From Bacteroidota bacterium (lineage in GTDB: Bacteria > Bacteroidota > Bacteroidia > Chitinophagales > Saprospiraceae), in NCBI GenBank assembly GCA_030147525.1, contig JASBVF010000007.1, forward strand, positions 282,488 to 346,487: a stretch of DNA of 64,000 nucleotides, read 5' to 3'. Position numbers and translations under genes: made by a program. This document shows, in pieces, positions 37,583 through 45,915 of this stretch (position 1 is its first letter; each line of letters starts with the position of its first letter). The notes below the pieces were generated by a model. The model made no database searches and had not been told where the DNA came from. It saw only the letters and a program-made list of their open reading frames with translations.

Positions 37583-37615
37583 GTACAGGTCTTGAGCTTA
37601 ACCCAAGACCTGTAC
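37583..37615 (+). terminator. Terminator of the leu operon
   Basis: Perfect 12-bp arms (37583-37594, 37604-37615; gtacaggtcttg) with a 9-nt loop, 28 bp after the leuA stop. Confidence 0.8.
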
Positions 37616-37710
37616 AAAAGATGTATTTGCAGCGTACCCGGCAAAAGGCTTTGAGAACACACCTCCCGCCCAGCAAATACACCTTCAACCTACCTGAACT
37701 TCAGGTGTGT

Positions 37711-38709
37711 TTAAGGAATTGCCTGATAGACAATGAAATTCTGCGATTGACTGGTATTCAACGGACTTGACAATACCGAAAACAAAATGGGTGCAGAATC
37801 ATTGTTAGGACCTTGATAAATGACATTCCCATCCATGTTTACATCTGCGTAGTCATAGACGTTGTAAACTATGTAGTTAACTAAGCTATTAACATTGTTA
37901 GGATCATTCAAAACCCTCCACAAAACCCAAGTATTATCATTATTTGGCCCTTGAAAAGCAACCTTTTTATCGGGGAGGATGAAATCAAAATACCCGGTAT
38001 CTCCCGAAAATAAAGTCATTTTGCTTCCATTCGCCCTCCTGCCAACGGCGGATAAACTCTGCCAGGTCGGTGTAGTCGATACTGTCAAATCAACCAACGG
38101 GGGTGTTGAAGTACTCGGTTGAAAATAACCGGTAGTAAGGCATCCCAAGTGAATCCTGTGCAGGACTGCTACCTGGTACGAAGTATTTTCGCCTGCGCCC
38201 GGAAAGGACAGGGCTGTCACACCATCCGTGCCCACCACATCGCCGTCTCTTTGCAAAAGCCCGGAAGCAGAAGTGACGATGTTGGTATTTCCTGTGCGGA
38301 GTTGCACGAGCACCCAGTCAACAATGGCATTATTCCCGGTAACAGCGAATACGGCAGATGGATTTGCAATGGTTTCGCCGGTACCGTAGGGAGAAGTAGC
38401 CGGTATCAGTCCAAGTGAGCGAAGGTTATCATTCATTAATTGCGTACTTGACACGTAAGGGCCATTGAGAAAAACTTTGACGGCTAACTTAGGGTAGTTA
38501 ACACCCCTGTCGGTCAAGACCGCATTGTCTGTATTCCCGGTATCGTTGTTTACGATGGATTCACTGTAAGATAAGGATTCGGTTTTGTTCAGGATTTCTT
38601 CCTTTTGGCAGGAGGAGATCAGTAGTGTAAAGAGAAAGAGCGCTCCGGCCGCTGTTAAGCGGAGTGAGAGCGGGGAGGTTTGATCATCATGTGTGAAATG
38701 ATTAATTGG
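37711..38709 (-). CDS. Lipoprotein of hemagglutinin/adhesin type, N-terminus out of frame
   Basis: The frame is open from just after a stop at ~38710 down to 37711. It contains a lipoprotein signal (LRLTAAGALFLFTLLISSC) and a mature part beginning QKEEILNKTE. The body has VKVFLNGPYV, MNDNLRSLGLIP and two copies of a module ending in xxFQGPNND/IYQGPNND followed by a DxNMDGN-like Ca-loop, as in Saprospiraceae adhesin-like proteins. No ATG exists in this frame before the signal. An ATG at 38690 gives MMIKPPRSHSA in another frame; a one-base gain would join it to the signal peptide. So the gene carries a recent frameshift, a sequencing error, or an unusual start. Function: probably surface-exposed; partner unknown. 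Confidence 0.65.
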   Translation of the reverse strand, partial: PINHFTHDDQTSPLSLRLTAAGALFLFTLLISSCQKEEILNKTESLSYSESIVNNDTGNTDNAVLTDRGVNYPKLAVKVFLNGPYVSSTQLMNDNLRSLGLIPATSPYGTGETIANPSAVFAVTGNNAIVDWVLVQLRTGNTNIVTSASGLLQRDGDVVGTDGVTALSFPGAGENTSYQVAVLHRIHLGCLTTGYFQPSTSTPPLVDLTVSTTPTWQSLSAVGRRANGSKMTLFSGDTGYFDFILPDKKVAFQGPNNDNTWVLWRVLNDPNNVNSLVNYIVYNVYDYADVNMDGNVIYQGPNNDSAPILFSVLSSPLNTSQSQNFIVYQAIP

Positions 38710-38878
38710 TTATGAGATTGGTTTAAATGCCGTACGAAGCATGTCCGGGACAAATTAAAAAAAAAAAAACGCATCTTTCAAAATATTTGGCAAGAATATT
38801 TTCTCATTTGAAATTTTGTTTTGGGCGCCCTTTGATTGCTTTTTTGCTTGGCGTGATTTTTGGCCAACTAAAGTCTAT

Positions 38879-38922
38879 ATACCCCTCGTATAAGGCTCTG
38901 CCTATTCGAGGGGTATTTTATT
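38879..38922 (+). terminator. Terminator-like hairpin in the leader of the T9SS gene
   Basis: 10-bp arms (atacccctcg at 38879-38888, cgaggggtat at 38907-38916), 18-nt loop, then TTTATTTT. It lies only 20 bp before the ATG at 38943, so it would either attenuate that gene or end a short upstream transcript. Confidence 0.55.
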
Positions 38923-38942
38923 TTAACGCCAAAGGTTTAAAG

Positions 38943-40649
38943 ATGAAAAAAACGTTTTCTCAAATCATCATTTTGCTCTTTTCTATGGCTGCTGCCAGCC
39001 AAACTATAACCTTTACCCAAGTTGGTAATACAACGTTAAACATCCCAAAGGGTATCGGCACAATAGACATAGCCAACAATTGGGCAATCAATGAACTTGA
39101 TACATTCGATTACCCGATAGGAGGGGTTGGCCCTTTACGAGCCCTTACTTACCACCCGAACGGTAAATTATATGTTACAGCAACAGGTGGCATCTACGGT
39201 TTCTTTTATGCCAACTTTGAACAAAACATCATGGAGCAGGACACTAACAAGTACAACTTTTTTTATTGGATGAAAACCGGCCCCGATGGCTATATTTATG
39301 GTACAAGCCCCAACAATACTTTGTCAAAATTGAATATTGAGAGCGGGATTAGAACAGAATTGGGATTGGTTGGCTTAGAAGGAGCAGGCAATACTTTATT
39401 GCAAACGCACACATTTATCAATGGAGAGCATTATGCTTGTGTTGCAGATATGCAAGATTGGCCATTTAAAAGATATTTTGTAAAAATTAACCATGAAGAC
39501 CCATTGAATAGTAAGATCATTATGGAACTTCCTTTCACTTCAGTGATCTCAGGAATTACAACGTTCAATCTAGATTGCGATTCTTCAATAACTTATTTGG
39601 CAAGGGCTGTAATTCCGGGTACTTATGAAGTTTATCAGTTGAATATCAAGGAACCATCAGTTTCATTCGTTACAACTCTAACATTTCCAACTGCAATCGG
39701 AGCCTTCGCCAACCCCTCCGAATATCTCCAATTCGACTGCACCCCCATCCTCGACCTGGACGAGCAAGACCTCGCCGGAACACCCGGATTGCATTTCAAA
39801 GCACCTAAAACCTGTGTAAACCCAAGTCAACCGGTACTCCCATTCAGTGGCAGCCATCCTGCCATCCTGACCAATACCATCGTGGACTCCGTCTGGGTGG
39901 GCATCGTGAGTGGACAAGCGGACGGCTCTGATGAAAAACTTGGAAGCTATGGGAATATCACGTCAACCAGCAGCAACGGCGGCATCATGCTTTACAATGC
40001 CGCTCAATCGTCCAATCCGGTCTTCATGCAGGAACTGAAGCAGGCAGTTTTTTATCAAAATGAAGCGCAAGCTATCTCCGAAGGCGTCCGCAAACTCGCT
40101 GTCGTCCCTTTCAACAACAACTATCCCGGCGATACTGCTTTCCTTTCGCTGCCCGTTCTGGCAGGCTTTAACGCAGCAGGTACCGTCACGCATCCCAATG
40201 CCGCAAACACCCACGACGGCAGTATAGAAATCAACATCGTCGGCAGTGGCTACGAATACCTGTGGAGCAACGGCCAAACCACGCAAAATCTTACGAGTCT
40301 CTCATCAGGAAACTACACGGTCACCATTACCGCTGAAAACGGCTGCTCTACAGAGATGGCTTTCACGCTGGAAGTAATCAATGAAACAAGAGATGAAAAA
40401 CTCAATCCGTTGGAAGCAGCAATCATTCCCAACCCTTCCGGCAGTGCCGGAGCCGTGCTTCAGTTGAAAACACCCGTAAACGGCCTGTCCTGGCGGGTTT
40501 TCGATGCTACCGGAAAAAAAGTTGCACAGGGAAAATCATACGGAACGGTAACGAAACTCCCAACAGGGCTTCCTGTGGGCTTGTACCATATCGAGCTAAT
40601 GGATGGATTAAAAAGGTCGCATCTGCGCTGGATGGTTGGATACGAATAA
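38943..40649 (+). CDS. Secreted protein with SprB-like module and T9SS type A sorting domain
   Basis: 568 residues from the ATG at 38943, giving a signal peptide (FSQIIILLFSMAAASQ). The long central region resembles a beta-propeller (RALTYHPNGKLYVTATGGIYG, GYIYGTSPNNTLSKLN). A SprB/Ig-like module follows (YEYLWSNGQTTQNLTSLSSG, YTVTITAENGC). The last ~80 residues are a type A C-terminal sorting domain (IIPNPSG, WRVFDATGKKVAQG, LPVGLYHIELMDG). Exported by Sec then the type IX system to the cell surface. The longer frame from 38727 crosses the leader hairpin and is rejected. Confidence 0.88.
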   Translation: MKKTFSQIIILLFSMAAASQTITFTQVGNTTLNIPKGIGTIDIANNWAINELDTFDYPIGGVGPLRALTYHPNGKLYVTATGGIYGFFYANFEQNIMEQDTNKYNFFYWMKTGPDGYIYGTSPNNTLSKLNIESGIRTELGLVGLEGAGNTLLQTHTFINGEHYACVADMQDWPFKRYFVKINHEDPLNSKIIMELPFTSVISGITTFNLDCDSSITYLARAVIPGTYEVYQLNIKEPSVSFVTTLTFPTAIGAFANPSEYLQFDCTPILDLDEQDLAGTPGLHFKAPKTCVNPSQPVLPFSGSHPAILTNTIVDSVWVGIVSGQADGSDEKLGSYGNITSTSSNGGIMLYNAAQSSNPVFMQELKQAVFYQNEAQAISEGVRKLAVVPFNNNYPGDTAFLSLPVLAGFNAAGTVTHPNAANTHDGSIEINIVGSGYEYLWSNGQTTQNLTSLSSGNYTVTITAENGCSTEMAFTLEVINETRDEKLNPLEAAIIPNPSGSAGAVLQLKTPVNGLSWRVFDATGKKVAQGKSYGTVTKLPTGLPVGLYHIELMDGLKRSHLRWMVGYE

Positions 40650-40656
40650 GTTTTTA

Positions 40657-40729
40657 AATGCAGAATGTAGAAGTGCAGGCATCGCAATCCTTCTACATTT
40701 TACATTAAAAATTCTACATTCTACATTCC
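40657..40729. repeat. Inverted repeat of ctacatt units between convergent genes
   Basis: Arms 40657-40673 and 40690-40706 (15 of 17 paired), then further direct units ttctacatt to 40729. The right end supplies the TAG stop of the CDGSH gene. Same architecture as the leu-operon hairpins with a different unit. Confidence 0.75.
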
Positions 40730-41163
40730 TATCCTCTGAACTCAATCTTCCGGTGCGTCCCGTCGCAGTACGGTTTGTTGCCGGAAGCACCGCAACGGCA
40801 GAGTGCCGTGACTTTGTTGTGCTTTTTCTCGTTGCCGTGTGCGTCTTTCACGGTTACATTTCCATACACCATCAGCGGGCCGTTGGGTGAAACTTCGACG
40901 ATTGTTTCCGTTTGCGTTGTTGTCTCTCCGTCAGTACTTTTCTCTTCTTTATTTTGAAAAAAAGATAATGCGCCGGACGGGCATTTTTTCACCTGTTCGA
41001 TGATGCGATCAGTCGAAGCGCCATCCATGTCGATCCAGGGGCGTTTGTGGGGGTTAAAAACTTCATTGAGGCCTTTCCAGCAAAAAGTGGAGTGGATGCA
41101 AACGTCAGGTTGCCAGACGATAGTGATATCGCCGTTGGTGTATTTTTTTGTAGTATTTTTCAT
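40729..41163 (-). CDS. Fer4_19 / CDGSH iron-sulfur fusion protein
   Basis: 144 residues from the ATG at 41163. Residues ~5-70 match the divergent mono-cluster 4Fe-4S family PF06902 (ITIVWQPDVCIHSTFCWKGL, VFNPHKRPWIDMDGA, KKCPSGALSF); residues ~90-140 are a CDGSH iron-sulfur domain (ALCRCGASGNKPYCDGTHRKI). Both halves bind Fe-S clusters, suggesting an electron-transfer or redox-sensing role. Sits 27 bp downstream of the small protein at 41191 in the same direction, so one operon. Confidence 0.9.
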   Translation of the reverse strand: MKNTTKKYTNGDITIVWQPDVCIHSTFCWKGLNEVFNPHKRPWIDMDGASTDRIIEQVKKCPSGALSFFQNKEEKSTDGETTTQTETIVEVSPNGPLMVYGNVTVKDAHGNEKKHNKVTALCRCGASGNKPYCDGTHRKIEFRG

Positions 41164-41190
41164 GGTAGCTTCTGGTTTTATTTCCAAATA

Positions 41191-41490
41191 TTAATGTTGA
41201 ATACGCAGTTTTTCGATCATTCTGGTTGAAAGTGATCCGGCGTAAGCGCCGTATGCATCTACCAAGACTCCTTTTTTACCATTTTTTCCTTCGATGGCGT
41301 AGAGTACGGAACTATCGTCCGGGTTCGTCATTCCTTCGAATCGGTGAACTTCCGTGATCTCAAAAGCGTCAGGATCCAACGGGCCGGTTTCGCCGCATTC
41401 GATGCAATCTTCCTGCAAGTTGAAGTCGAGGTTGTAGCCTTGTTTTTTCAGGCCGTTGATGGCTTCGTGCAAGGTTTCGTACGTTTTCAT
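41191..41490 (-). CDS. Small conserved protein of unknown function
   Basis: 99 residues (KTYETLHEAINGLKKQGY, QEDCIECGE, VHRFEGMTNPDDSSVLYAI, GVLVDAYGAYA). Homologues are often labelled phosphoribosylpyrophosphate synthetase in databases, but the protein is far too short and lacks the PRPP loop, so I do not accept that name. Co-directional with the CDGSH gene. Confidence 0.8.
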   Translation of the reverse strand: MKTYETLHEAINGLKKQGYNLDFNLQEDCIECGETGPLDPDAFEITEVHRFEGMTNPDDSSVLYAIEGKNGKKGVLVDAYGAYAGSLSTRMIEKLRIQH

Positions 41491-41661
41491 AGGTAATTAT
41501 TTTTTAATGTGAAAGGAGATGAATTCTGGCGGGCAGTTTTTTCGGAACAATTTTGAACCGCAGGTTCGGGATTGCGCTACTGCCGGATGCCATTAAAATA
41601 ATTCTAACTGTAAGTATAAAGTTTTTACGCCAAATCTATAATTTTACAAGGCATTAAAAAT

Positions 41662-41737
41662 GCGGCAGTAGCTCAGTTGGTAGAGCATCAGCTTCCCAAG
41701 CTGAGGGCCGTGGGTTCGAGTCCCATTTGCCGCTCCA
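41662..41737 (+). tRNA. tRNA-Gly (anticodon CCC)
   Basis: Cloverleaf: acceptor gcggcag/ttgccgc, D-arm gctc-agttggta-gagc, anticodon stem tcagc/gctga with loop TTCCCAA (anticodon CCC), T-arm gtggg-ttcgagt-cccat, discriminator T and an encoded CCA at 41735-41737. Confidence 0.96.
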
Positions 41738-41743
41738 AGCTAT

Positions 41744-41778
41744 AAAAAAGCCTGTGCTTTTCCGGCGCAGGCTTTTTT
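41744..41778 (+). terminator. Terminator of tRNA-Gly
   Basis: aaaaaagcctgtgc pairs with gcgcaggctttttt (one wobble), 7-nt loop, six T. It starts 7 bp after the CCA. Confidence 0.88.
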
Positions 41779-41907
41779 CATTAACCTGGGTAAGGGCGGG
41801 ATCGGGTATAAAAAAGGCATCTTATCAGCAGGTTAAAGGTCTGCTCAAAGCTTTATTTCCGGGCGGAAAGAACCGGCCTAACCTTCCGCTTTCTTACTGT
41901 CATTGCC

Positions 41908-41915
41908 TACCTTTG
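41908..41915 (+). promoter_or_regulatory. -7 promoter element of GH30 gene
   Basis: TACCTTTG, a perfect TAnnTTTG, 60 bp before the ATG at 41975. Confidence 0.5.
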
Positions 41916-41974
41916 TTGGAAGGCAGAAACAGCCAATTTTGCCTTGTATTTTCCAAAAAAATAATCAAAACAAA

Positions 41975-43438
41975 ATGAAAAAGTACTTCATGATCCCCAT
42001 GTTAGGCCTTTTCGTGTTGGGTTGTACCCAACATATGGAAAATGAGCCCGCACCTGCCTCCTCTTTTTCTACAGAAGGCAAAACTGTTCAGGTCTATACC
42101 ACCGCTGATAGTGCAGACCTGAGGCTGAAACTTACCGGCGAGAAAACTTTTGCTCCGGCCGGTCAACCCACTGAGGTGGAGATTTTTGTCGTGGTAAATC
42201 CGGAAAAACAATTTCAGACATTCCTCGGGATTGGAGGTGCCATCACGGATGCCTCGGCAGAGGTTTTTGCCAAATTGCCGGAGGAAAAACAGCAGGAGTT
42301 GTTGAAAGCCTACTACGACCAGGAAGCCGGTATCGGCTATTCTCTGCTTCGCACGACGATCCACAGTTGCGATTTTAGTCCTGGCAGTTATACCTATATC
42401 GAAGAAGGCGATAAAGAACTGAAAACTTTTAACATCGACCACGACCGCCAGTTCCGCATTCCGATGATCAAAAAAGCCACCGAGGCTGCCGGTGGGGAGT
42501 TGCTCCTCTACGCCAGCCCCTGGAGTCCGCCTGCTTTTATGAAAGACAATAACAACATGCTGCAGGGCGGAAAGCTGCTGCCGGAATATTACCAGACCTG
42601 GGCGGAATATTACACGAAGTTTATCGAAGCCTACGAGAAGGAGGGGATGCCGATCTGGGGAGTCACCATTCAAAATGAACCGATGGCCACCCAGCGCTGG
42701 GAATCCTGCATTTATACCGCTGAAGAAGAAAGGGATTTTCTGAAAAACCATCTCGGGCCGACCATGGCAAAAAAAGGCTACGGCGACAAAAAGATCGTCG
42801 TTTGGGACCACAACCGGGATCTTATTTACCACCGGGCTACGACTATTTTTGATGACCCGGAGGCAGCCAAATATGCATGGGGAGTCGGGTTTCACTGGTA
42901 CGAAACCTGGACGGGCGGCGATCCAATGTTTGAAAACTTAGGCCTGATCAATGAGGCTTATCCTTCTAAAAACCTGTTGTTTACAGAAGGGTGCAACGAG
43001 CGCTTCAGCCCTGAAAAATACCAGTACTGGCCCAATGCCGAGCGCTACGGCCGTTCAATGATCAATGATTTCAACAAAGGAACCGTAGGTTGGACAGACT
43101 GGAACATTCTGCTGGATCAAACCGGCGGGCCGAATCACGTCGGCAATTTCTGCTTTGCACCGATCCATGCGGATACTGACAGCGGTGAGTTGATTTACAC
43201 ACCATCGTACTACTACATTGGGCATTTCTCCAAATTCATTCAGCCCAATGCCCGGCGGGTAAGCACTTCCAGCAGCCGAAGCCCGTTGATGAGCACTTCG
43301 TTCGTGAACGAAGACGGAAAAATGGCTACCATCGTGATGAATCAGAGCGATCAGATCATCACGTACAAAATGTACATCGGAGCTCAGGCCGTTGAGGAAA
43401 CGATTCCGGCGCATGCTATTCAGACGCTGGTTTATTGA
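41975..43438 (+). CDS. Glycoside hydrolase family 30 lipoprotein (glucosylceramidase-like)
   Basis: 487 residues from the ATG at 41975 with lipobox MLGLFVLGC. GH30 markers: FLGIGGAITDASAE, LLRTTIHSCDFSPGSY, SPWSPPAFMKDN, acid/base Glu in VTIQNEP, nucleophile Glu in LFTEGCNE, and a C-terminal beta-sandwich (YYIGHFSKFIQPNARRV). Family members cleave beta-1,6-glucans, glucosylceramide or xylans. Surface-exposed or periplasmic lipoprotein. Convergent with the MFS gene with only 4 bp between stops. Confidence 0.94.
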   Translation: MKKYFMIPMLGLFVLGCTQHMENEPAPASSFSTEGKTVQVYTTADSADLRLKLTGEKTFAPAGQPTEVEIFVVVNPEKQFQTFLGIGGAITDASAEVFAKLPEEKQQELLKAYYDQEAGIGYSLLRTTIHSCDFSPGSYTYIEEGDKELKTFNIDHDRQFRIPMIKKATEAAGGELLLYASPWSPPAFMKDNNNMLQGGKLLPEYYQTWAEYYTKFIEAYEKEGMPIWGVTIQNEPMATQRWESCIYTAEEERDFLKNHLGPTMAKKGYGDKKIVVWDHNRDLIYHRATTIFDDPEAAKYAWGVGFHWYETWTGGDPMFENLGLINEAYPSKNLLFTEGCNERFSPEKYQYWPNAERYGRSMINDFNKGTVGWTDWNILLDQTGGPNHVGNFCFAPIHADTDSGELIYTPSYYYIGHFSKFIQPNARRVSTSSSRSPLMSTSFVNEDGKMATIVMNQSDQIITYKMYIGAQAVEETIPAHAIQTLVY

Positions 43439-43442
43439 TGGA

Positions 43443-44723
43443 TTAAGATGGGGGAGCCTGTTCCGGTGTTGACGGGACGGGCTCCTCCTTCAAATCCACA
43501 CCCATCAAATCTCTCGACTTCCACCAAACCGTACCGACGATAGCCAACGCAGCAACTCCTCCCAGCACAACCGAAGGTACAGCGCCCATCAGGCTTGCCG
43601 CCACTCCTGACTCAAAAGCTCCCAATTCATTAGATGCACTGATAAACATGCCGTTCACGGAGCCTACCCGGCCCCGCATTTCGTCGGGTGTCACCATCAG
43701 CATGATGGTTTGGCGAACTACCACACTGACGGCATCGAAAGCGCCGGTGAAAAACAGCGCTACGACAGATAACCAGAAATCTTTTGAAAGGGCAAAAACG
43801 ACAGTCGCCACACCAAAGCCTGCCACATTGAGCAGCAGCGTCCGCCAGGCATTTTTCGTGATGGAAAGCATTGACAATGCCATCAGTGTGAGCAAAGCAC
43901 CCACTGACGGCGCAGCTCGCAGAATGCCGAGGCCCTCCGGCCCGACTTTCAGAATATCCTCCGCAAACACAGGCAAAATAGCCACCACCCCGCCAAACAA
44001 CACAGAAAAAAGGTCGAGCGAAATGGAGTAGAGTAGCATCCGGGTTTTAAAAACAAAACGAATGCCTTCCTTGATTTTGGTTAAAACATTCCCCTGCTGC
44101 GGGCTTTCGATCTTACGGTCTTTGATTTGCGTAAGCAACAAAAAAACGCATCCCATCAATCCGATGACCACCAGAATCGTATCTGCAAAACCAACCCAGG
44201 CATAAATAAAACCGGAGATGCCCGGCCCCACCACCGTGCCGACCTGCCAGGCCGAACTACTCCACGTGGCTGCATTTTCAAATGCGTGACGTGGCACCAG
44301 GAAAGCCTTCAGCGCTGAAGCTGTCGGTGAAAAAAAAGCATAGAATCCACCGATCAGAAACACCACGCCGTAGATGATGAATTGCAGGGAGGAGGAGTGG
44401 TCGCCATTACCCAGCTTTTTGGCGGCCAGGTGAAGTATGAGCGAACAGGTCATGATGCCGAGCAGGCTGACCATCAGCATTTTCTTTTTGCTTAAAATAT
44501 CGGCGAAGTGCCCACCAACCAGCGAAAGTCCGATAAAAGGCACCGCCTGCGCCAAACCAATAAGGCCAATGGCGAGGGGGTCGCCGGTGATCAGGTACAT
44601 CTCGTAGCCGATGATGACTTCCTGCATCAGCAGCGCTACGGTGAACAGGAAACTCGCCCCCATGAAAAACCGGAACTCTGGGAAGCTGAAGGCGAGGAAA
44701 GGTTGGCGTTTTTCTGATGTCAT
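43443..44723 (-). CDS. MFS transporter (MFS_3/exporter type)
   Basis: 426 residues with ~12 hydrophobic segments and the MFS loop motif GGHFADILSKKKMLMVSL between TM2 and TM3. Also APSVGALLTLMALSML and a second half loop DEMRGRVGSVNGMF, typical of the enterobactin-exporter-like MFS_3 group. Likely drug or metabolite efflux; substrate unknown. Confidence 0.9.
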   Translation of the reverse strand: MTSEKRQPFLAFSFPEFRFFMGASFLFTVALLMQEVIIGYEMYLITGDPLAIGLIGLAQAVPFIGLSLVGGHFADILSKKKMLMVSLLGIMTCSLILHLAAKKLGNGDHSSSLQFIIYGVVFLIGGFYAFFSPTASALKAFLVPRHAFENAATWSSSAWQVGTVVGPGISGFIYAWVGFADTILVVIGLMGCVFLLLTQIKDRKIESPQQGNVLTKIKEGIRFVFKTRMLLYSISLDLFSVLFGGVVAILPVFAEDILKVGPEGLGILRAAPSVGALLTLMALSMLSITKNAWRTLLLNVAGFGVATVVFALSKDFWLSVVALFFTGAFDAVSVVVRQTIMLMVTPDEMRGRVGSVNGMFISASNELGAFESGVAASLMGAVPSVVLGGVAALAIVGTVWWKSRDLMGVDLKEEPVPSTPEQAPPS

Positions 44724-44938
44724 TTCAATAAAATTGGGCCCAAATGTAACAAGTTGTTTTACCGGAAACCCACCCTCGGACCAACCCGTTCGCTACTTTT
44801 TACTTTTCCATTAGCTTTGCGCTCCCAAAAAGTCAGCCATTGGCCGAAATGTCAGACTTGCGAGCCAACGGGCAACGTAAATAAACCCTCTTTCGTTGGA
44901 ATTTGTGAATAATGAAAACTGAAACTGAAATTTTTAAA

Positions 44939-45853
44939 ATGAAAAATACAGACGTTATGCTTAATCTCAGGTGGCTTTTCCCGGTACTGCTGCTGACTGT
45001 TTTGACAGCAGGCTGCGACCGGGAGGAAGAGGCCATCCCTGCGTACCTTCACGTCGAAAGCTTTGAACTTCAGGCGACTAACCCGGGAACGCATGGCAGT
45101 ATTTCAGAAAAAATCACCCACGCCAGAGTTTTTTTGCTGGATAAAATCACCGGAGAATCGCACTCCCTGGGCGTGATAGAGCTACCGGCAACCATTCCCT
45201 CGCTGGCTACCGGTGAGCAGGAAGTTACGGTTGACCCCATGATCAAAGCCAATGGCAATACGCTGTTCCTGCAGGTTTATCCGTTTTACAACCGTTTCAA
45301 GAAAGATATCACGCTCCTGCCGAACGAGGTGACGACGGTTTCACCGGTAACGACCTACATCAACAACGCCAAGTTTGAATTTGTGGAGGATTTTGAAGGC
45401 CCCGGCCATCTTTTTGAAGTGGATCGTGACGATAATTCAGAAACCGAGCTGGTGCTGTCGAAGGATGATGTTTTTGAAGGTGAATTTTCCGGTAAAATCG
45501 TTCTGGACAGCGCCAATAACGTCGTCGTGACAGCGTCGAACTATGTTTATACCCTGCTTTACAGCGATGTGGGTAAAGTTTTTATGGAGGTCAATTACAA
45601 AACGGACGTGCCGCTGGAGTTCGGAGTGTTGAATATCGATGCCCTCGGAAATGAATATCCTAATTTCGAATTTGTTGTGCTGGCTAAAAGCGAGTGGAAC
45701 AAAATTTATTTTGACATGACGGAAATCATCGCAACGGCTTCTTTCAACCGTTTCGTTTTCGTCTTGCGGGCGGGCATACCGTTTGAGAATGGAAAGCCCA
45801 CCCGGAACCACGCAGAAATTTATCTTGACAATATCAAGCTGATTCATTTTTGA
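44939..45853 (+). CDS. Lipoprotein of unknown function
   Basis: About 304 residues from the ATG at 44939; 44912 and 44957 are alternative starts giving the same lipoprotein signal (LFPVLLLTVLTAGC). The mature part looks like two beta-sandwich modules: residues ~35-145 (ARVFLLDKITGESHSLGVIELPA) and ~155-305 (FVEDFEGPG, YLDNIKLIHF, a carbohydrate-binding-module-like C-terminus). It lies 62 bp upstream of the sugar-phosphate transferase and could serve exopolysaccharide assembly (inference). Confidence 0.8.
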   Translation: MKNTDVMLNLRWLFPVLLLTVLTAGCDREEEAIPAYLHVESFELQATNPGTHGSISEKITHARVFLLDKITGESHSLGVIELPATIPSLATGEQEVTVDPMIKANGNTLFLQVYPFYNRFKKDITLLPNEVTTVSPVTTYINNAKFEFVEDFEGPGHLFEVDRDDNSETELVLSKDDVFEGEFSGKIVLDSANNVVVTASNYVYTLLYSDVGKVFMEVNYKTDVPLEFGVLNIDALGNEYPNFEFVVLAKSEWNKIYFDMTEIIATASFNRFVFVLRAGIPFENGKPTRNHAEIYLDNIKLIHF

Positions 45854-45915
45854 GCCGGTAAACAGGCGAACTCTTCCGTTTGCCTGCATGCCGGCCGGCA
45901 TCTTGCCCACATAAA

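Noticed and set aside
41191..41490. Phosphoribosylpyrophosphate synthetase
   Set aside because: Homologues carry this label, but at 99 residues without a PRPP loop the name has no support in the sequence.
41781..41836. ttaacctg/caggttaa inverted repeat upstream of the GH30 gene as an operator
   Set aside because: Only 8-bp arms 40 bp apart, single occurrence, no supporting context.
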